A stretch of 64,000 nucleotides of DNA, taken from Gemmatimonas sp. Lineage in GTDB: Bacteria > Gemmatimonadota > Gemmatimonadetes > Gemmatimonadales > Gemmatimonadaceae. Shown piece by piece: positions 23,777 through 32,596 of the stretch; the stretch's first letter is position 1; each line of letters opens with the position of its first letter. A program made the position numbers and the translations under genes. The stretch lies in assembly GCA_021154325.1 (NCBI GenBank), contig JAJKIR010000133.1:1-64000 (forward strand), read 5' to 3'. The notes under the pieces are model-generated. The model ran no database searches. It was not told the origin of the DNA and was given only the letters and a program-made list of their open reading frames with translations.

Positions 23777-25207
23777 ATGCGCCGATTCGTTCTTTCGAGC
23801 CTGTTCCTGCTCGCCGCGAGCACCCTGCCCGCCCAAGAGACGCCCACCGAGCGCGACGCTGCCCGCGGCGTCGTGCGAAAGCTCGACTCGCTCGAGCGCT
23901 CGCTCGACGTACCCACGCTCGTCGCGCGGCTGACCGGACCGAACGCCGCGCGCGACGCGGTCGCCGCTCGCGCAAAGGCTCTGATGGACGGTGAGCTTCT
24001 CGCGCTTGGCGATGACATCACGCGTCACCCCGAGATCGGGTTCGAGGAGACGCGGTCAGTCAAGCTCCTGACCGATTATCTGCGCAAGCACGATTTCGAC
24101 GTGCAGATGGGCGCGGGCGGCCTCAAGACGGCGTTCGTCGCGCGCTACACGAAGTCCTCGGGAGCGCCGAACCTCGGCGTCATCATCGAGTACGACGCGC
24201 TGCGTGGAACCAAGGGCGCCTTCCATGGCGACCAGCACTCGACCCAGGGGCCGATCGGCATCGCCGCCGCCATCGCAGTCGCCGAGTACCTCACGCGCAC
24301 GAAGACACCGGGGACGGTGGTCGTCTTCGGCGCGCCGGGTGAGGAGATGATGCCGCCTAACGCGAAGACGGTGATGTACGACGCGGGCGTGTTCAACGGC
24401 ATGGACGTGCTCGTCCGCAGCCATTCGACAAGTGCGACAACGCGCGCCGCACCCGGCTTCGGCACCTGCTGCATGAACATCGATGGCGTGAAATACACCT
24501 TCTTCGGCGCGCCGGCACATCAGCTCACGGCGTGGAATGGACGCAATGCGCTCGAGGCAGTGATCCATCTCTTCAACAACATCGACGCCATCCGGAGCAA
24601 TCTCCGGCCCGAGGCGCGCATCCAGGGCGTGATCACCGAGGGAGGCGCGGCGCCTAACGTCGTGCCCGACCGCACGGCGGCGGACTTCTACATCCGCTAT
24701 CCGGACGAGGTGTATCTCGCGCAGGAAACGGAGATGGTCGACAACGCGGCACGCGCCGCGGCGCTCGCGACGGGCACGCAGGTGAAGATCGACCACTATG
24801 GGCATAACCGCGACGGCGTCGGCATCGCGACGCTCGACGAGGTTGCCTTCGCGTACCTGAAAAAGTACGGCGCGACGGGTGCGCTGCCAGAGCCGGGCAA
24901 GCCTCAGGGATACGAGGAGACAGGGAGCGTCTCGAGCAACATCCCGGGTGTCGGCTTCAGCGCGAAGACATCCAATTCATCCAACCACACGTACGAGATG
25001 GAGGCCGACGCGCTCACCGAGGTCGGCCACCAGGGATTCCTCGCCGACGCGCAGGGAATGGCCGCGCTCCTCTATGATTTCGCGACCCGGCCCGATTATC
25101 GCGCCGCGGTGAAGCGGGAGTTCGATTCGATCAAAGCGCTTCACACCGAGTACCTCGACGCGCTGCGACGGGTGTACGTCGTGCCGAAAGTGGTCGGAGA
25201 TCGATAG
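23777..25207 (+). CDS. Secreted M20-family amidohydrolase/peptidase, AbgB-like
   Basis: A 476-residue zinc hydrolase with a signal peptide (MRRFVLSSLFLLAASTLPAQ). Metal-binding motifs of the M20D/amidohydrolase group are recognisable: DITRHPEIGFEE, FHGDQHSTQGPIGIAAA and GAPGEEMMPPNAKT. The dimerisation domain begins near FFGAPAHQLTAWNGRNALEA, a motif of AbgB-type enzymes, which release p-aminobenzoate or amino acids from acyl conjugates. The exact substrate is not predictable. The ATG at 23777 gives the signal peptide. Two GCCTAACG motifs code Pro-Asn. An amino-acid permease gene follows after 14 bp. Confidence 0.88.
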   Translation: MRRFVLSSLFLLAASTLPAQETPTERDAARGVVRKLDSLERSLDVPTLVARLTGPNAARDAVAARAKALMDGELLALGDDITRHPEIGFEETRSVKLLTDYLRKHDFDVQMGAGGLKTAFVARYTKSSGAPNLGVIIEYDALRGTKGAFHGDQHSTQGPIGIAAAIAVAEYLTRTKTPGTVVVFGAPGEEMMPPNAKTVMYDAGVFNGMDVLVRSHSTSATTRAAPGFGTCCMNIDGVKYTFFGAPAHQLTAWNGRNALEAVIHLFNNIDAIRSNLRPEARIQGVITEGGAAPNVVPDRTAADFYIRYPDEVYLAQETEMVDNAARAAALATGTQVKIDHYGHNRDGVGIATLDEVAFAYLKKYGATGALPEPGKPQGYEETGSVSSNIPGVGFSAKTSNSSNHTYEMEADALTEVGHQGFLADAQGMAALLYDFATRPDYRAAVKREFDSIKALHTEYLDALRRVYVVPKVVGDR

Positions 25208-25221
25208 GCGCTTCGACGCTC

Positions 25222-26556
25222 GTGTCCCTTCCCGCCGCCGCGCTTCGCCGAACGATCGGTCCGCTTCAGGCCACGGCCATGGTGGTCGGCACGATCATTG
25301 GTGCCTCGATCTTCGTGCAGCCATCGACGGTCACCGGCGCGGTGCCATCGGTGGTGGGCATCATCACGGTGTGGCTGCTCGCGGGGCTGCTCACGTTAGG
25401 CGGATCACTCATCGCCGCGGAGCTGTCCGCCGCCTTTCCGGCCACGGGCGGCGTCTACGTGTATCTCACGCGCGCCTTCTCACCCGCGCTGGGGTTCCTC
25501 TGGGGTTGGGCGATGTTCTGGACGATGCACACCGGGATCATCGCCGCCATCGCGATGGTGTTCGCGCGCTACCTCGGTGTGCTCGTCCCCCTGAACGACG
25601 CCGGGCTGCGGCTCGTCGCGGCCGCCGCGGTGGTCGTGCTTTCGGCCGTCAATTACGTCGGCGTCAAGCAGGGCAGCGGCCTGCAGACGGCGCTCACGAT
25701 CGCCAAGCTCGTGGCAGTGGTCGTCGTCATCGCCACCGCATTCCTGGTTGGACCTCGTGTCGCGGTCTCGTCGCCGATGTTCGCTGGCACTTCCTCGGGT
25801 GGATTTCTCCTCGCGGTAGGCGCGGGGCTCTTCGCCTTCGGTGGCTGGCACATGGTGACCTACGCCGCCGGTGAGACGATCGACGCGGCGCGCACGATCC
25901 CGCGCGCGCTCGTCATCGGCACGATGGTCGTCACCGGTTGTTACGTCCTCCTCAACGCGGCATACCTCCACGTGCTGCCACTCGCGCGTGTTGCTGCGTC
26001 GACGCGCGTCGCCGCCGACGCGGCCGACGCCGTGCTCGGTCGCGGCGGGGCAGTGTTGATGGCAGTACTTGTCGTCGTCTCCACCTTCGGCGCGTTGAGC
26101 GGGATCGTGCTCGCGGGCCCGCGCGCCTATCTCGCCATGGCCGCCGACGGGATCGTCTTCAAGCGCCTCGGCGCGATTCATCCGCGATTCCAGACGCCGT
26201 CGTGGGCAATTGGCGCTCAGTGTGTCTGGGCGTGCGTACTCATCGGCACCGGGAGCTACAGGGTGCTCGTCTCACGCGTCGTCTACACCGAATGGATCTT
26301 CTTCGCGCTCATGGCTGCGGGCCTCGTGCTCCTTCGCCGCCGGCCGGGATTCGCGCCGGCGTTCCGTGCCCCGTTAGGCGCCGGGCTGCCGATCGGCTTC
26401 GCGGTCGCGGCGCTGCTCGTCGCGTCCAATCAGATCGTCTCCGCTCCCGCCGAGAGCCTGACCGGAATCGCCCTCGTCCTCGCGGGCTGGCCCGTCTACC
26501 GCCTGTGGGTTCGCCGCGCGGATGTGCCCGTGCCGCTCCCTGCCGAAGGCGACTGA
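25222..26556 (+). CDS. APC-family amino acid permease
   Basis: A 444-residue integral membrane protein with about 12 helices. The N-terminus contains the APC signature GTIIGASIFVQPS in the first helix, and helix 6 has FAFGGWHMVTYAAGETIDAARTIPRAL, which corresponds to the conserved GFE(N)xxxxAEE-like region. It probably imports or exchanges amino acids released by the upstream peptidase, an inference from the 14-bp spacing. The start is GTG; no clear ribosome site is present. CGTTAGGC occurs twice in the frame. Confidence 0.88.
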   Translation: MSLPAAALRRTIGPLQATAMVVGTIIGASIFVQPSTVTGAVPSVVGIITVWLLAGLLTLGGSLIAAELSAAFPATGGVYVYLTRAFSPALGFLWGWAMFWTMHTGIIAAIAMVFARYLGVLVPLNDAGLRLVAAAAVVVLSAVNYVGVKQGSGLQTALTIAKLVAVVVVIATAFLVGPRVAVSSPMFAGTSSGGFLLAVGAGLFAFGGWHMVTYAAGETIDAARTIPRALVIGTMVVTGCYVLLNAAYLHVLPLARVAASTRVAADAADAVLGRGGAVLMAVLVVVSTFGALSGIVLAGPRAYLAMAADGIVFKRLGAIHPRFQTPSWAIGAQCVWACVLIGTGSYRVLVSRVVYTEWIFFALMAAGLVLLRRRPGFAPAFRAPLGAGLPIGFAVAALLVASNQIVSAPAESLTGIALVLAGWPVYRLWVRRADVPVPLPAEGD

Positions 26557-26584
26557 GCTCACATACCATGCAAGCGACCACGCG

Positions 26585-27568
26585 ATGATCATCGACGTCC
26601 ACAATCACTTCTATCCCCCGGAATATCTCGACGCGCTCCGCAACGAGGACAGCGTCGTGCGCGTCACGATCGACAGCGAAGGGAATCCCTGCGTTCACTA
26701 TCCCGGCGACTACAACGTCGCTGTGCGGGGACATCGCGACATCGCATACCGCGCCGACGTGCTCGCGCGCGACGGTGTGGACACCCAGATCATCAGCCTC
26801 ACGACGCCGGGGACGCACGTGGAGGAGCCGCGCCGCGCCGTCAGGCTCGCGCGTCTCGTGAATGACGCGTTCGCGACGATCGTCCGCGAGCGGGGCCCGC
26901 GCTTCGCCGCATTGGCGACGCTCCCACTCTGCGATCCCTCGGCGTCCGTCGCCGAGCTGCGGCGCGCTGTCGAGGAGCTCGGCTTTCCCGGGGCGATGCT
27001 CTTCAGCAACGTGAACGGCATCGCCCTCGCCGATACGCGCTTCGAACCGCTCTATGCGGAAGCCAATCGCCTCGGCGCGGTGCTGCACATTCATCCGACG
27101 AGTCCCGTCGGAGTGGAAGCGATGACCGAGTACTGGCTGATGCCGCTCTGCGGCTTCCTCTTCGACACGACACTCGCCGCGGCGAAGCTGGTCTTCACCG
27201 GCGTGCCGGAGCGGTATCCTAAGATCAGATGGGTGCTCAGCCACCTCGGTGGCACGATCCCCTACCTCGCCGAGCGGCTCGATCGCGGGTGGCGCGCCTT
27301 CGCCGAATGCCGCGAGCACATCGGTCGACCGCCGAGTGAGTATCTACGAAACTTCTTCTTCGACACGGTGAACTTCGATCCGCGCGCGCTACGGTTCGCC
27401 GCCGATTTCGCGGGCGTCAGCCAGCTCCTCGGCGGCAGCGATTATCCGCACGCGATCGGCAGCATCGCGCTGATGAAGGAGAGCATCGCCGCCGCGGGTT
27501 TCAGCCCCGCAGAGCGCACGCAAATACACGGTGAGAACGCAGCTCGGGTGTACTCAGTCACTGGGTGA
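26585..27568 (+). CDS. ACMSD-like metal-dependent amidohydrolase
   Basis: A 327-residue TIM-barrel hydrolase or decarboxylase of the amidohydrolase_2 family. The first metal ligands are His6 and His8 in IIDVHNHFYPPEY; the second His lies in VLHIHPTSP, another in VLSHLGGTIPYLAERLDRG, and the acid in LLGGSDYPHAIG. These are the features of aminocarboxymuconate-semialdehyde decarboxylase relatives. The ATG at 26585 agrees with the family N-terminus. It lies 28 bp downstream of the permease on the same strand. The 3' end overlaps the convergent ankyrin gene by 11 bp. Confidence 0.88.
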   Translation: MIIDVHNHFYPPEYLDALRNEDSVVRVTIDSEGNPCVHYPGDYNVAVRGHRDIAYRADVLARDGVDTQIISLTTPGTHVEEPRRAVRLARLVNDAFATIVRERGPRFAALATLPLCDPSASVAELRRAVEELGFPGAMLFSNVNGIALADTRFEPLYAEANRLGAVLHIHPTSPVGVEAMTEYWLMPLCGFLFDTTLAAAKLVFTGVPERYPKIRWVLSHLGGTIPYLAERLDRGWRAFAECREHIGRPPSEYLRNFFFDTVNFDPRALRFAADFAGVSQLLGGSDYPHAIGSIALMKESIAAAGFSPAERTQIHGENAARVYSVTG

Positions 27569-29069
27569 GATCAGCGCCGCGCTTGGCCCCGTGTGCAGTG
27601 AGTAACGTAGCGATGCGGCTCGCATTGGCTGCGGTGGCAACGTCGAGGGGTGTGCGGCCGTCGCCGGCGACGACGTTCGGATCCGCGCCATGGTCGAGAA
27701 GGAAGCGAACCAGCTCGAGGCGCTTGCTCTCGTCCAACTGGTGCTGGCCGTCGACGTCGCCGATCTGAGTGTAAGACGCCCAGTAGAGTGGGGTACAGCG
27801 CGGAACCTCCCACTGATCGCACAATCGATTGACGGACGCGGGGTCCTCGCGCACTCGCGCCTCGACGTGCTCGCGCAGATCGAACGCGACGGCGTCATGC
27901 AGGTCGATGGCGCAGTGCGCGCGGAGCCAGTCGAAGACCGCCGTCTGCTTGTTGTGCTGCGCCCACGAGAACGGCGTCGACATGAATGGATTGTCCCGGT
28001 TGCCGACGTCCGCGCCTAACGATACGAGTCGCTGCACCATCTCCAAGCGGCCGTCCCAGGCGGCGCGGTGGAGCGCGGTGCCGTTGTTCACACCCGTCAT
28101 GTTCCAGTTGCCGTTCTTCTCGAGCAGAAAGTCCAGCGCGTCGGCACGCTCATTCACGTAGGCAAAGAGCATGGCGAGGCCGATCGCGTCCCGCTCTGGC
28201 ATCTCCGCCCCGTGACGCCGAGGCCGCGCGCGGAGGTGTCCCTCTTCGTCGAAGAAGCCGCGGAGGAGGTCCATGCGGCCGAGCGCCGCGGCGGCGCAGA
28301 TGTCTGGCTTGGCCCCGAGCTCGATGAGCTTCTCGGCCGCTCGCGTCGCGTGATTCGAGAGGGCGACGTCGAGCACGTTGCGGGCGCCCCACTCGGGAAT
28401 GACCGCGTTCGAGGTGCCGAGGTCGAGCGTCGCGCCGCGGTCGATGAGGAGCTGCATCAGCGGGCCGGAGACATTCGCGTCGCTCGCCTGCTTGCTCGTA
28501 ACGAGGAGACCCATCGTCGTGCCGGCGCTGGGGCCTAAGGTCATGGCATCGACGTCGGCGCCGCGATCGATGAGGAACCGCGCGACGTCGAGGATGTTGG
28601 TAGGTACTGGCTCGCGACGGCTCGGATTCCACGCGACGTGATGGAGCAAGGTCGCGCCGGTGAAGTAGTGATACGGCGGCTGGAGATTCGTGCGCGCCCG
28701 CACCAGGTCGGGCTGGCGCGTGAGCAGCTCGTCGAGACGCGGGAGGTCGCCGGACACGAGTGCGGCGACGGCGTCATCGAAGTGCGGGTGTGGTTGGAAT
28801 TTCGCGACGCGGTCGCCCGTCTCGACGACGTGCTTGAGGGCGGCCCAGCTGTCGAAGCCGTACTCGCGGGCGATGACGAGCAGGGCGTCGGCGAGGCTGA
28901 GTGGCTCGGCGAGGACCTGTTCAGTCGTTAGGCGCGCGAGCCGGGGATGGCTGGCGACGAATCGCGCGGCGGCGGCCACCTTGTGGTCGCGGTGTTGGCG
29001 CTGGAGCTCGTACGCCTGCCGCTTGAGTTGGGCGAGGCTCGGACGCGCCGGAAGGGACCGGACGGGCAT
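27558..29069 (-). CDS. Ankyrin-repeat protein
   Basis: A 503-residue protein with several ankyrin repeats: DVARFLIDRGADVDAMTLG, LMQLLIDRGATLDLG, EKLIELGAKPD, NGTALHRAAWDGRLEMVQRL and LVRFLLDHGADPNVVAG. The first 100 residues form a helical domain (SLAQLKRQAYELQRQHRDHK) of a type often found in front of ankyrin repeats in soil bacteria. No signal peptide, so it is probably a cytoplasmic protein-interaction module. AAGGAG precedes the ATG at 29069, which excludes the 55 upstream codons. Downstream of nothing obvious; its far upstream region is repeat-rich. Confidence 0.87.
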   Translation of the reverse strand: MPVRSLPARPSLAQLKRQAYELQRQHRDHKVAAAARFVASHPRLARLTTEQVLAEPLSLADALLVIAREYGFDSWAALKHVVETGDRVAKFQPHPHFDDAVAALVSGDLPRLDELLTRQPDLVRARTNLQPPYHYFTGATLLHHVAWNPSRREPVPTNILDVARFLIDRGADVDAMTLGPSAGTTMGLLVTSKQASDANVSGPLMQLLIDRGATLDLGTSNAVIPEWGARNVLDVALSNHATRAAEKLIELGAKPDICAAAALGRMDLLRGFFDEEGHLRARPRRHGAEMPERDAIGLAMLFAYVNERADALDFLLEKNGNWNMTGVNNGTALHRAAWDGRLEMVQRLVSLGADVGNRDNPFMSTPFSWAQHNKQTAVFDWLRAHCAIDLHDAVAFDLREHVEARVREDPASVNRLCDQWEVPRCTPLYWASYTQIGDVDGQHQLDESKRLELVRFLLDHGADPNVVAGDGRTPLDVATAANASRIATLLTAHGAKRGADLTQ

Positions 29070-29252
29070 GTGCGCTCCTTTCGTGAAGAGCCCGATGTCC
29101 GCGGTGCGGGCCGAAAGAAGCGAGACGCGATGGTACGCTGTACTCGTTAGGTGGGACTCGGTCCCTTTCCGCGGACGGGAGGCACCCCAAAGCGCCGTTC
29201 CGGGGAAGATGCGGCGGGCTATGTGGCGGGTCAAGCTGGTTCGGCATGGCGG

Positions 29253-29530
29253 GTAAACGGCGGAACCCGCGTAAACGGCGGGAACCGCGTAAACGGCGGA
29301 GACCGCGTGAAGGGCGGAGACCGCGTAAACGGCGGAGACCGCGTAAACGGCAGTGCGAAAAAGGAAGGCGGGCGCTGCGCGCCCGCCAATCCGAATTCAA
29401 CGTCGTTTACGCGGTTTCCGCTTCTTAATGCGGTTCCGCTTTTCACGCGGTTTCCGCTTTTCACGCGGTTTCCGCTTTTCACGCGGTTCCCGCTTTTCAT
29501 GCGGTTCCCGCTCCCGCTTCTTTCATGCGG
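29253..29530. repeat. Mirrored 18-nt tandem array around a terminator hairpin
   Basis: Five and a half units of GTAAACGGCGGAGACCGC (starts 29253, 29271, 29289, 29307, 29325, partial 29343) lead to a GC-rich hairpin. Six inverted units such as TTTTCACGCGGTTTCCGC follow (starts 29404, 29422, 29440, 29458, 29476, 29494) and a decayed one to 29530. The units are about 75 percent identical to each other's complement. Since 18 is a multiple of three, several reading frames stay open across the array; they encode SGNRVK-type repeats and are not genes. The rest of the 473-bp spacer between 29069 and 29543 shows nothing else. Confidence 0.92.
29358..29387 (-). terminator. Hairpin terminator in the centre of the 18-nt array
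   Basis: GGCGGGCGC, loop TGC, GCGCCCGCC (29367-29387) with five A residues at 29358-29362. The minus-strand RNA therefore has a 9-bp stem followed by CCTTCC and U5. It could terminate the small gene at 29785-29543. Confidence 0.65.
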
Positions 29531-29542
29531 TCTGCCAACTGC

Positions 29543-29785
29543 TCACAGCATTCGCTTATGCCGCTTCCGGCGGCGCGATTTCGAGGACGGCGGGCGCCGA
29601 ATCCGGGCCGGCGGCCCTTCGATGGCACGAAGCGCCATCTCGGCTGTGTGGCGGCCGAGGGACCAGCGAATGCGACCGCGGTGCTTGCTCTGCACACCCT
29701 CCACGACCGCCGCGACTTCGGCCGTCGTCGCCATCGGCACGTCGTCCTGCTCGTTAGGTGCGTCGTCGCGCTCGGTCGCCATCAT
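29543..29785 (-). CDS. Small basic hypothetical protein
   Basis: An 80-residue protein: acidic N-terminus (MMATERDDAPNEQDD), a middle with TTAEVAAVVEGVQSKHRGR and LGRHTAEMALRAIEG, and an extremely basic tail (SSKSRRRKRHKRML). GGGGAG precedes the first ATG at 29785 at a good distance. The basic tail suggests nucleic-acid binding, but no family is recognised. Its mRNA would end at the hairpin within the 18-nt array. Confidence 0.55.
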   Translation of the reverse strand: MMATERDDAPNEQDDVPMATTAEVAAVVEGVQSKHRGRIRWSLGRHTAEMALRAIEGPPARIRRPPSSKSRRRKRHKRML

Positions 29786-29931
29786 CGTATCTCCCCGTCA
29801 GCGGCCCCGCCCCGGCGCCGGCATGGCGGCGAGCTGGCGGACGGGGCTCACTGACTATAGCCAACGGACCGCCGCCGGACACATAATTCCCTGAGCCACA
29901 TCGGCTCTCCCACTCTCAGCACCTGACCCTC

Positions 29932-31290
29932 ATGGCTAGCTCCACCGCGCCCTATTCGGCCCAGGAAATCGACCTCGCGAATCTCTCGCTCGAGGAGCTG
30001 TGGATGCCGTTCACGGCGAACCGTGCGTTCAAGCGATCGCCACGCCTTCTCACGGAGGCAAAGGGGATGTACTACACCGCGGCCGACGGGCGGCGGATCC
30101 TGGACGGGACGGCCGGTCTCTGGTGCGTGAACGCGGGCCATTGCCGCGAACCGATCGCGCGCGCGATTGCCGAACAGGCGGCGCGGATGGACTACGCCCC
30201 GGGGTTCCAGATGGGGCATCCGCTGCAGTTCGAGCTCGCGGCGCAGATCACGGAGCTGCTGCCGGGAGATCTCGATCGCGTTTTCTTCACGAACTCGGGA
30301 TCCGAGGCCGTCGATAGCGCGCTCAAGATCGCGCTCGCTTACTGGCAAGCGAAGGGGCAGCCTTCGCGCACGAGGCTGATTGGCCGGCTGCGTGGATATC
30401 ACGGCGTGGGTTTCGGGGGGATCTCGGTTGGGGGCATCGAGTCGAACCGGAAGCAGTTCGCGTCCCAGCTGCTGCCTAACGTCGATCATCTGCCGCATAC
30501 GCATGACAGCGCGCGGAATGCGTTCAGTCGCGGGCAGCCGGCGCACGGAGCGGAGCTCGCGGACGAGCTGGAGCAACTGGTGCAGCGACATGGTGCATCG
30601 TCAATCGCGGCGGTGATCATCGAGCCGGTCGCCGGCTCGACGGGCGTGCTCATTCCGCCGAAGGGTTATCTCGAGCGCATTCGCGCGATCTGCACGAAGC
30701 ACGACATTCTCCTCATCTTCGACGAGGTCATCACCGGCTTCGGCCGGATCGGCGCGCCGTTCGCGGCGGAGTACTTCAACATCGAGCCGGACATGATGAC
30801 GGTCGCGAAGGGGATCACGAATGCTTCGGTGCCGATGGGCGCCGTCTTCGTGCGCCGCGGGATCTACGACACGGTGGTGAACGCGACCGAGCAGGGGATC
30901 GAGTTCTTCCACGGCTACACCTATTCGGGGCACCCGCTGGCGTGCGCCGCCGGGCTGGCGACGTTAGGCGTGTACCGTGACGAGGGGCTCTTCGAGCGCG
31001 CGGCGTCGCTGGCACCGTACTTCGAGGACGCGGTACACTCGCTGCGCGGCGCCAGAAACGTCGTCGACATCCGCAACCTCGGACTGGTCGCGGGAATCGA
31101 GCTCGCGTCGCGGCCCGGCAAGCCCGGTGCGCGCGCCTTCGAGGTGTTCACGCGCTGCTTCCAGGATGAGAATGTGCTCATCAGGACCACCGGGGATATC
31201 ATCGCCCTCTCTCCGCCGCTGATCGTCGAGAAGCGCCAGATCGACGAGATCATCGGCGCCGTCGGGAAGATGCTCGCCCAGGTGGAGTGA
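29932..31290 (+). CDS. Class III aminotransferase, omega-amino acid:pyruvate type
   Basis: A 452-residue PLP enzyme. The N-terminal WMPFTANRAFK motif and GLWCVNAGHCREPI are typical of beta-alanine/omega-amino acid:pyruvate transaminases. PLP contacts include NSGSEAVDSA (121-130), Asp264 in LIFDEVITGFGR and the Schiff-base Lys293 in MTVAKGITNASVPMG. It would move an amino group from an omega-amino acid to pyruvate in the cytoplasm. The ATG at 29932 gives a normal length. A P1 peptidase gene starts 7 bp downstream. It contains one motif in each orientation. Confidence 0.9.
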   Translation: MASSTAPYSAQEIDLANLSLEELWMPFTANRAFKRSPRLLTEAKGMYYTAADGRRILDGTAGLWCVNAGHCREPIARAIAEQAARMDYAPGFQMGHPLQFELAAQITELLPGDLDRVFFTNSGSEAVDSALKIALAYWQAKGQPSRTRLIGRLRGYHGVGFGGISVGGIESNRKQFASQLLPNVDHLPHTHDSARNAFSRGQPAHGAELADELEQLVQRHGASSIAAVIIEPVAGSTGVLIPPKGYLERIRAICTKHDILLIFDEVITGFGRIGAPFAAEYFNIEPDMMTVAKGITNASVPMGAVFVRRGIYDTVVNATEQGIEFFHGYTYSGHPLACAAGLATLGVYRDEGLFERAASLAPYFEDAVHSLRGARNVVDIRNLGLVAGIELASRPGKPGARAFEVFTRCFQDENVLIRTTGDIIALSPPLIVEKRQIDEIIGAVGKMLAQVE

Positions 31291-31297
31291 TCTCGTC

Positions 31298-32530
31298 GTG
31301 CGCCGACCTCTCGTTCTGCTCGCGCTCCTGCACATCGCTGGCACACAGGCAGCCGCCCAGAGCGCGCCAGCCAAGCCACGCGCTCGCGACCTCGGGATCG
31401 CCGCGCAGATCGGTGGTACGCCCGGCGCACTCGACGCGATCACCGACGTGGCTGGCGTCGAGGTCGGCCACACGACGCTGATCAGCGGCAACGGGGCGCT
31501 CGTCGTCGGGCAGGGTCCGGTGCGCACCGGCGTCACCGTCGTTCACCCGCGGGGCAAGGATGACCCCGACCCGGTGATGGGCGCGTGGTTCACGCTCAAC
31601 GGCAATGGCGAGATGACCGGAACGACGTGGCTTCAGGAGTCCGGCTTTCTCGAGGGGCCGATCGCCATCACGAACACCCACTCCGTCGGTGTCGTGCGCG
31701 ACGCGATTCTCCAATGGCAGGTGAAGCGCCCCGGTCTGCAGCCGTGGGGGCTGCCCATGGTCGCGGAGACGTACGATGGCCGGCTCAACGACATCAACGG
31801 CTTTCACGTGAAGCCGGAGCACGCGCTCGCGGCGCTCGACGGCGCGCGGCCAGGCGTCGTGCCACGGGAAGGAAACGTCGGCGGCGGCACGGGCATGATC
31901 TGCCACGGCTTCAAGGGTGGAATCGGGACAGCTTCGCGGAAGCTCGACCCCCGCGACGGCGGTTATACCGTTGGAGTGCTCGTCCAGTGCAACTGCTGCT
32001 CGAGACGCGAGCTGCGCGTGGCGGGCGTGCCCGTGGGCCAGGAGATCCCGGACCTGTTGCCGTGCACGGCCACGAACGATCCGACGGTGCGCGCTCCCGG
32101 CCCGCGCTGCGACGCCGCACCCACGACGCCGACGAATCGCGACGACAACGCCGACGAGGGCCAGGGCTCGATCATCGTTGTCGTTGCCACCGACGCGCCG
32201 CTCCTCCCGCACCAGCTCAAACGGATCGCGACCCGCGTGTCGTTAGGCATCGGTCGCATGGGCGGCGTAGGGGGGAACAGCTCGGGCGACATTTTCGTCG
32301 CCTTCTCGACCGCGAACGCGCACACTGCCGCCGACACGGGCCTCGCGCACCTCACGATGATCCCGAACGGCCGCATCAATCCGCTCTTCTACGCCACCAC
32401 CCAGGCGACGGAAGAGGCGATCGTCAACGCGATGCTCCAGGCGGAGACGATGACCGGGGCGAACTACGCGCGCGTGTACGCATTGCCGGTCGATCGGTTG
32501 ATGGCGGCGATGCGTAAGTACGGGCGGTAA
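31298..32530 (+). CDS. P1 family (DmpA-type) self-cleaving aminopeptidase
   Basis: A 410-residue secreted Ntn-type hydrolase with a signal peptide (VLLALLHIAGTQAAAQ). The autoproteolysis site of the DmpA family lies at Gly290-Ser291 in GQGSIIVVVATDAPL; Ser291 becomes the N-terminal nucleophile. Family members cleave beta-alanyl or D-amino-acid peptides. The neighbouring omega-amino acid transaminase would fit the processing of beta-alanine from beta-peptides, which is an inference from gene order. The start is GTG at 31298, with GGTGGAG upstream inside the aminotransferase end. Confidence 0.92.
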   Translation: MRRPLVLLALLHIAGTQAAAQSAPAKPRARDLGIAAQIGGTPGALDAITDVAGVEVGHTTLISGNGALVVGQGPVRTGVTVVHPRGKDDPDPVMGAWFTLNGNGEMTGTTWLQESGFLEGPIAITNTHSVGVVRDAILQWQVKRPGLQPWGLPMVAETYDGRLNDINGFHVKPEHALAALDGARPGVVPREGNVGGGTGMICHGFKGGIGTASRKLDPRDGGYTVGVLVQCNCCSRRELRVAGVPVGQEIPDLLPCTATNDPTVRAPGPRCDAAPTTPTNRDDNADEGQGSIIVVVATDAPLLPHQLKRIATRVSLGIGRMGGVGGNSSGDIFVAFSTANAHTAADTGLAHLTMIPNGRINPLFYATTQATEEAIVNAMLQAETMTGANYARVYALPVDRLMAAMRKYGR

Positions 32531-32575
32531 CTGACTCTTCACCGCAAAGAGACGAATTACCGGAGGTCTCCCACT

Positions 32576-32596
32576 TTACCGAACTCCTTTCGGTAA
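32576..32596. terminator. Short hairpin overlapping a stop codon in a convergent spacer
   Basis: TTACCGAA, loop CTCCT, TTCGGTAA forms a perfect 8-bp stem that starts with the stop codon of the minus-strand gene. There is no U-run, so it is only a possible termination site between the P1 peptidase and the large secreted protein. Confidence 0.35.

Noticed and set aside
29231-29500. 89-codon frame encoding SGNRVK and FTRSPP repeats
   Set aside because: It arises because the 18-nt repeat unit is divisible by three. It spans a terminator hairpin and both arms of an inverted array, so it is a translation of the repeat and not a gene.
29253-29530. CRISPR array
   Set aside because: Units are contiguous without spacers, the second half is inverted, and no cas gene is in the window.
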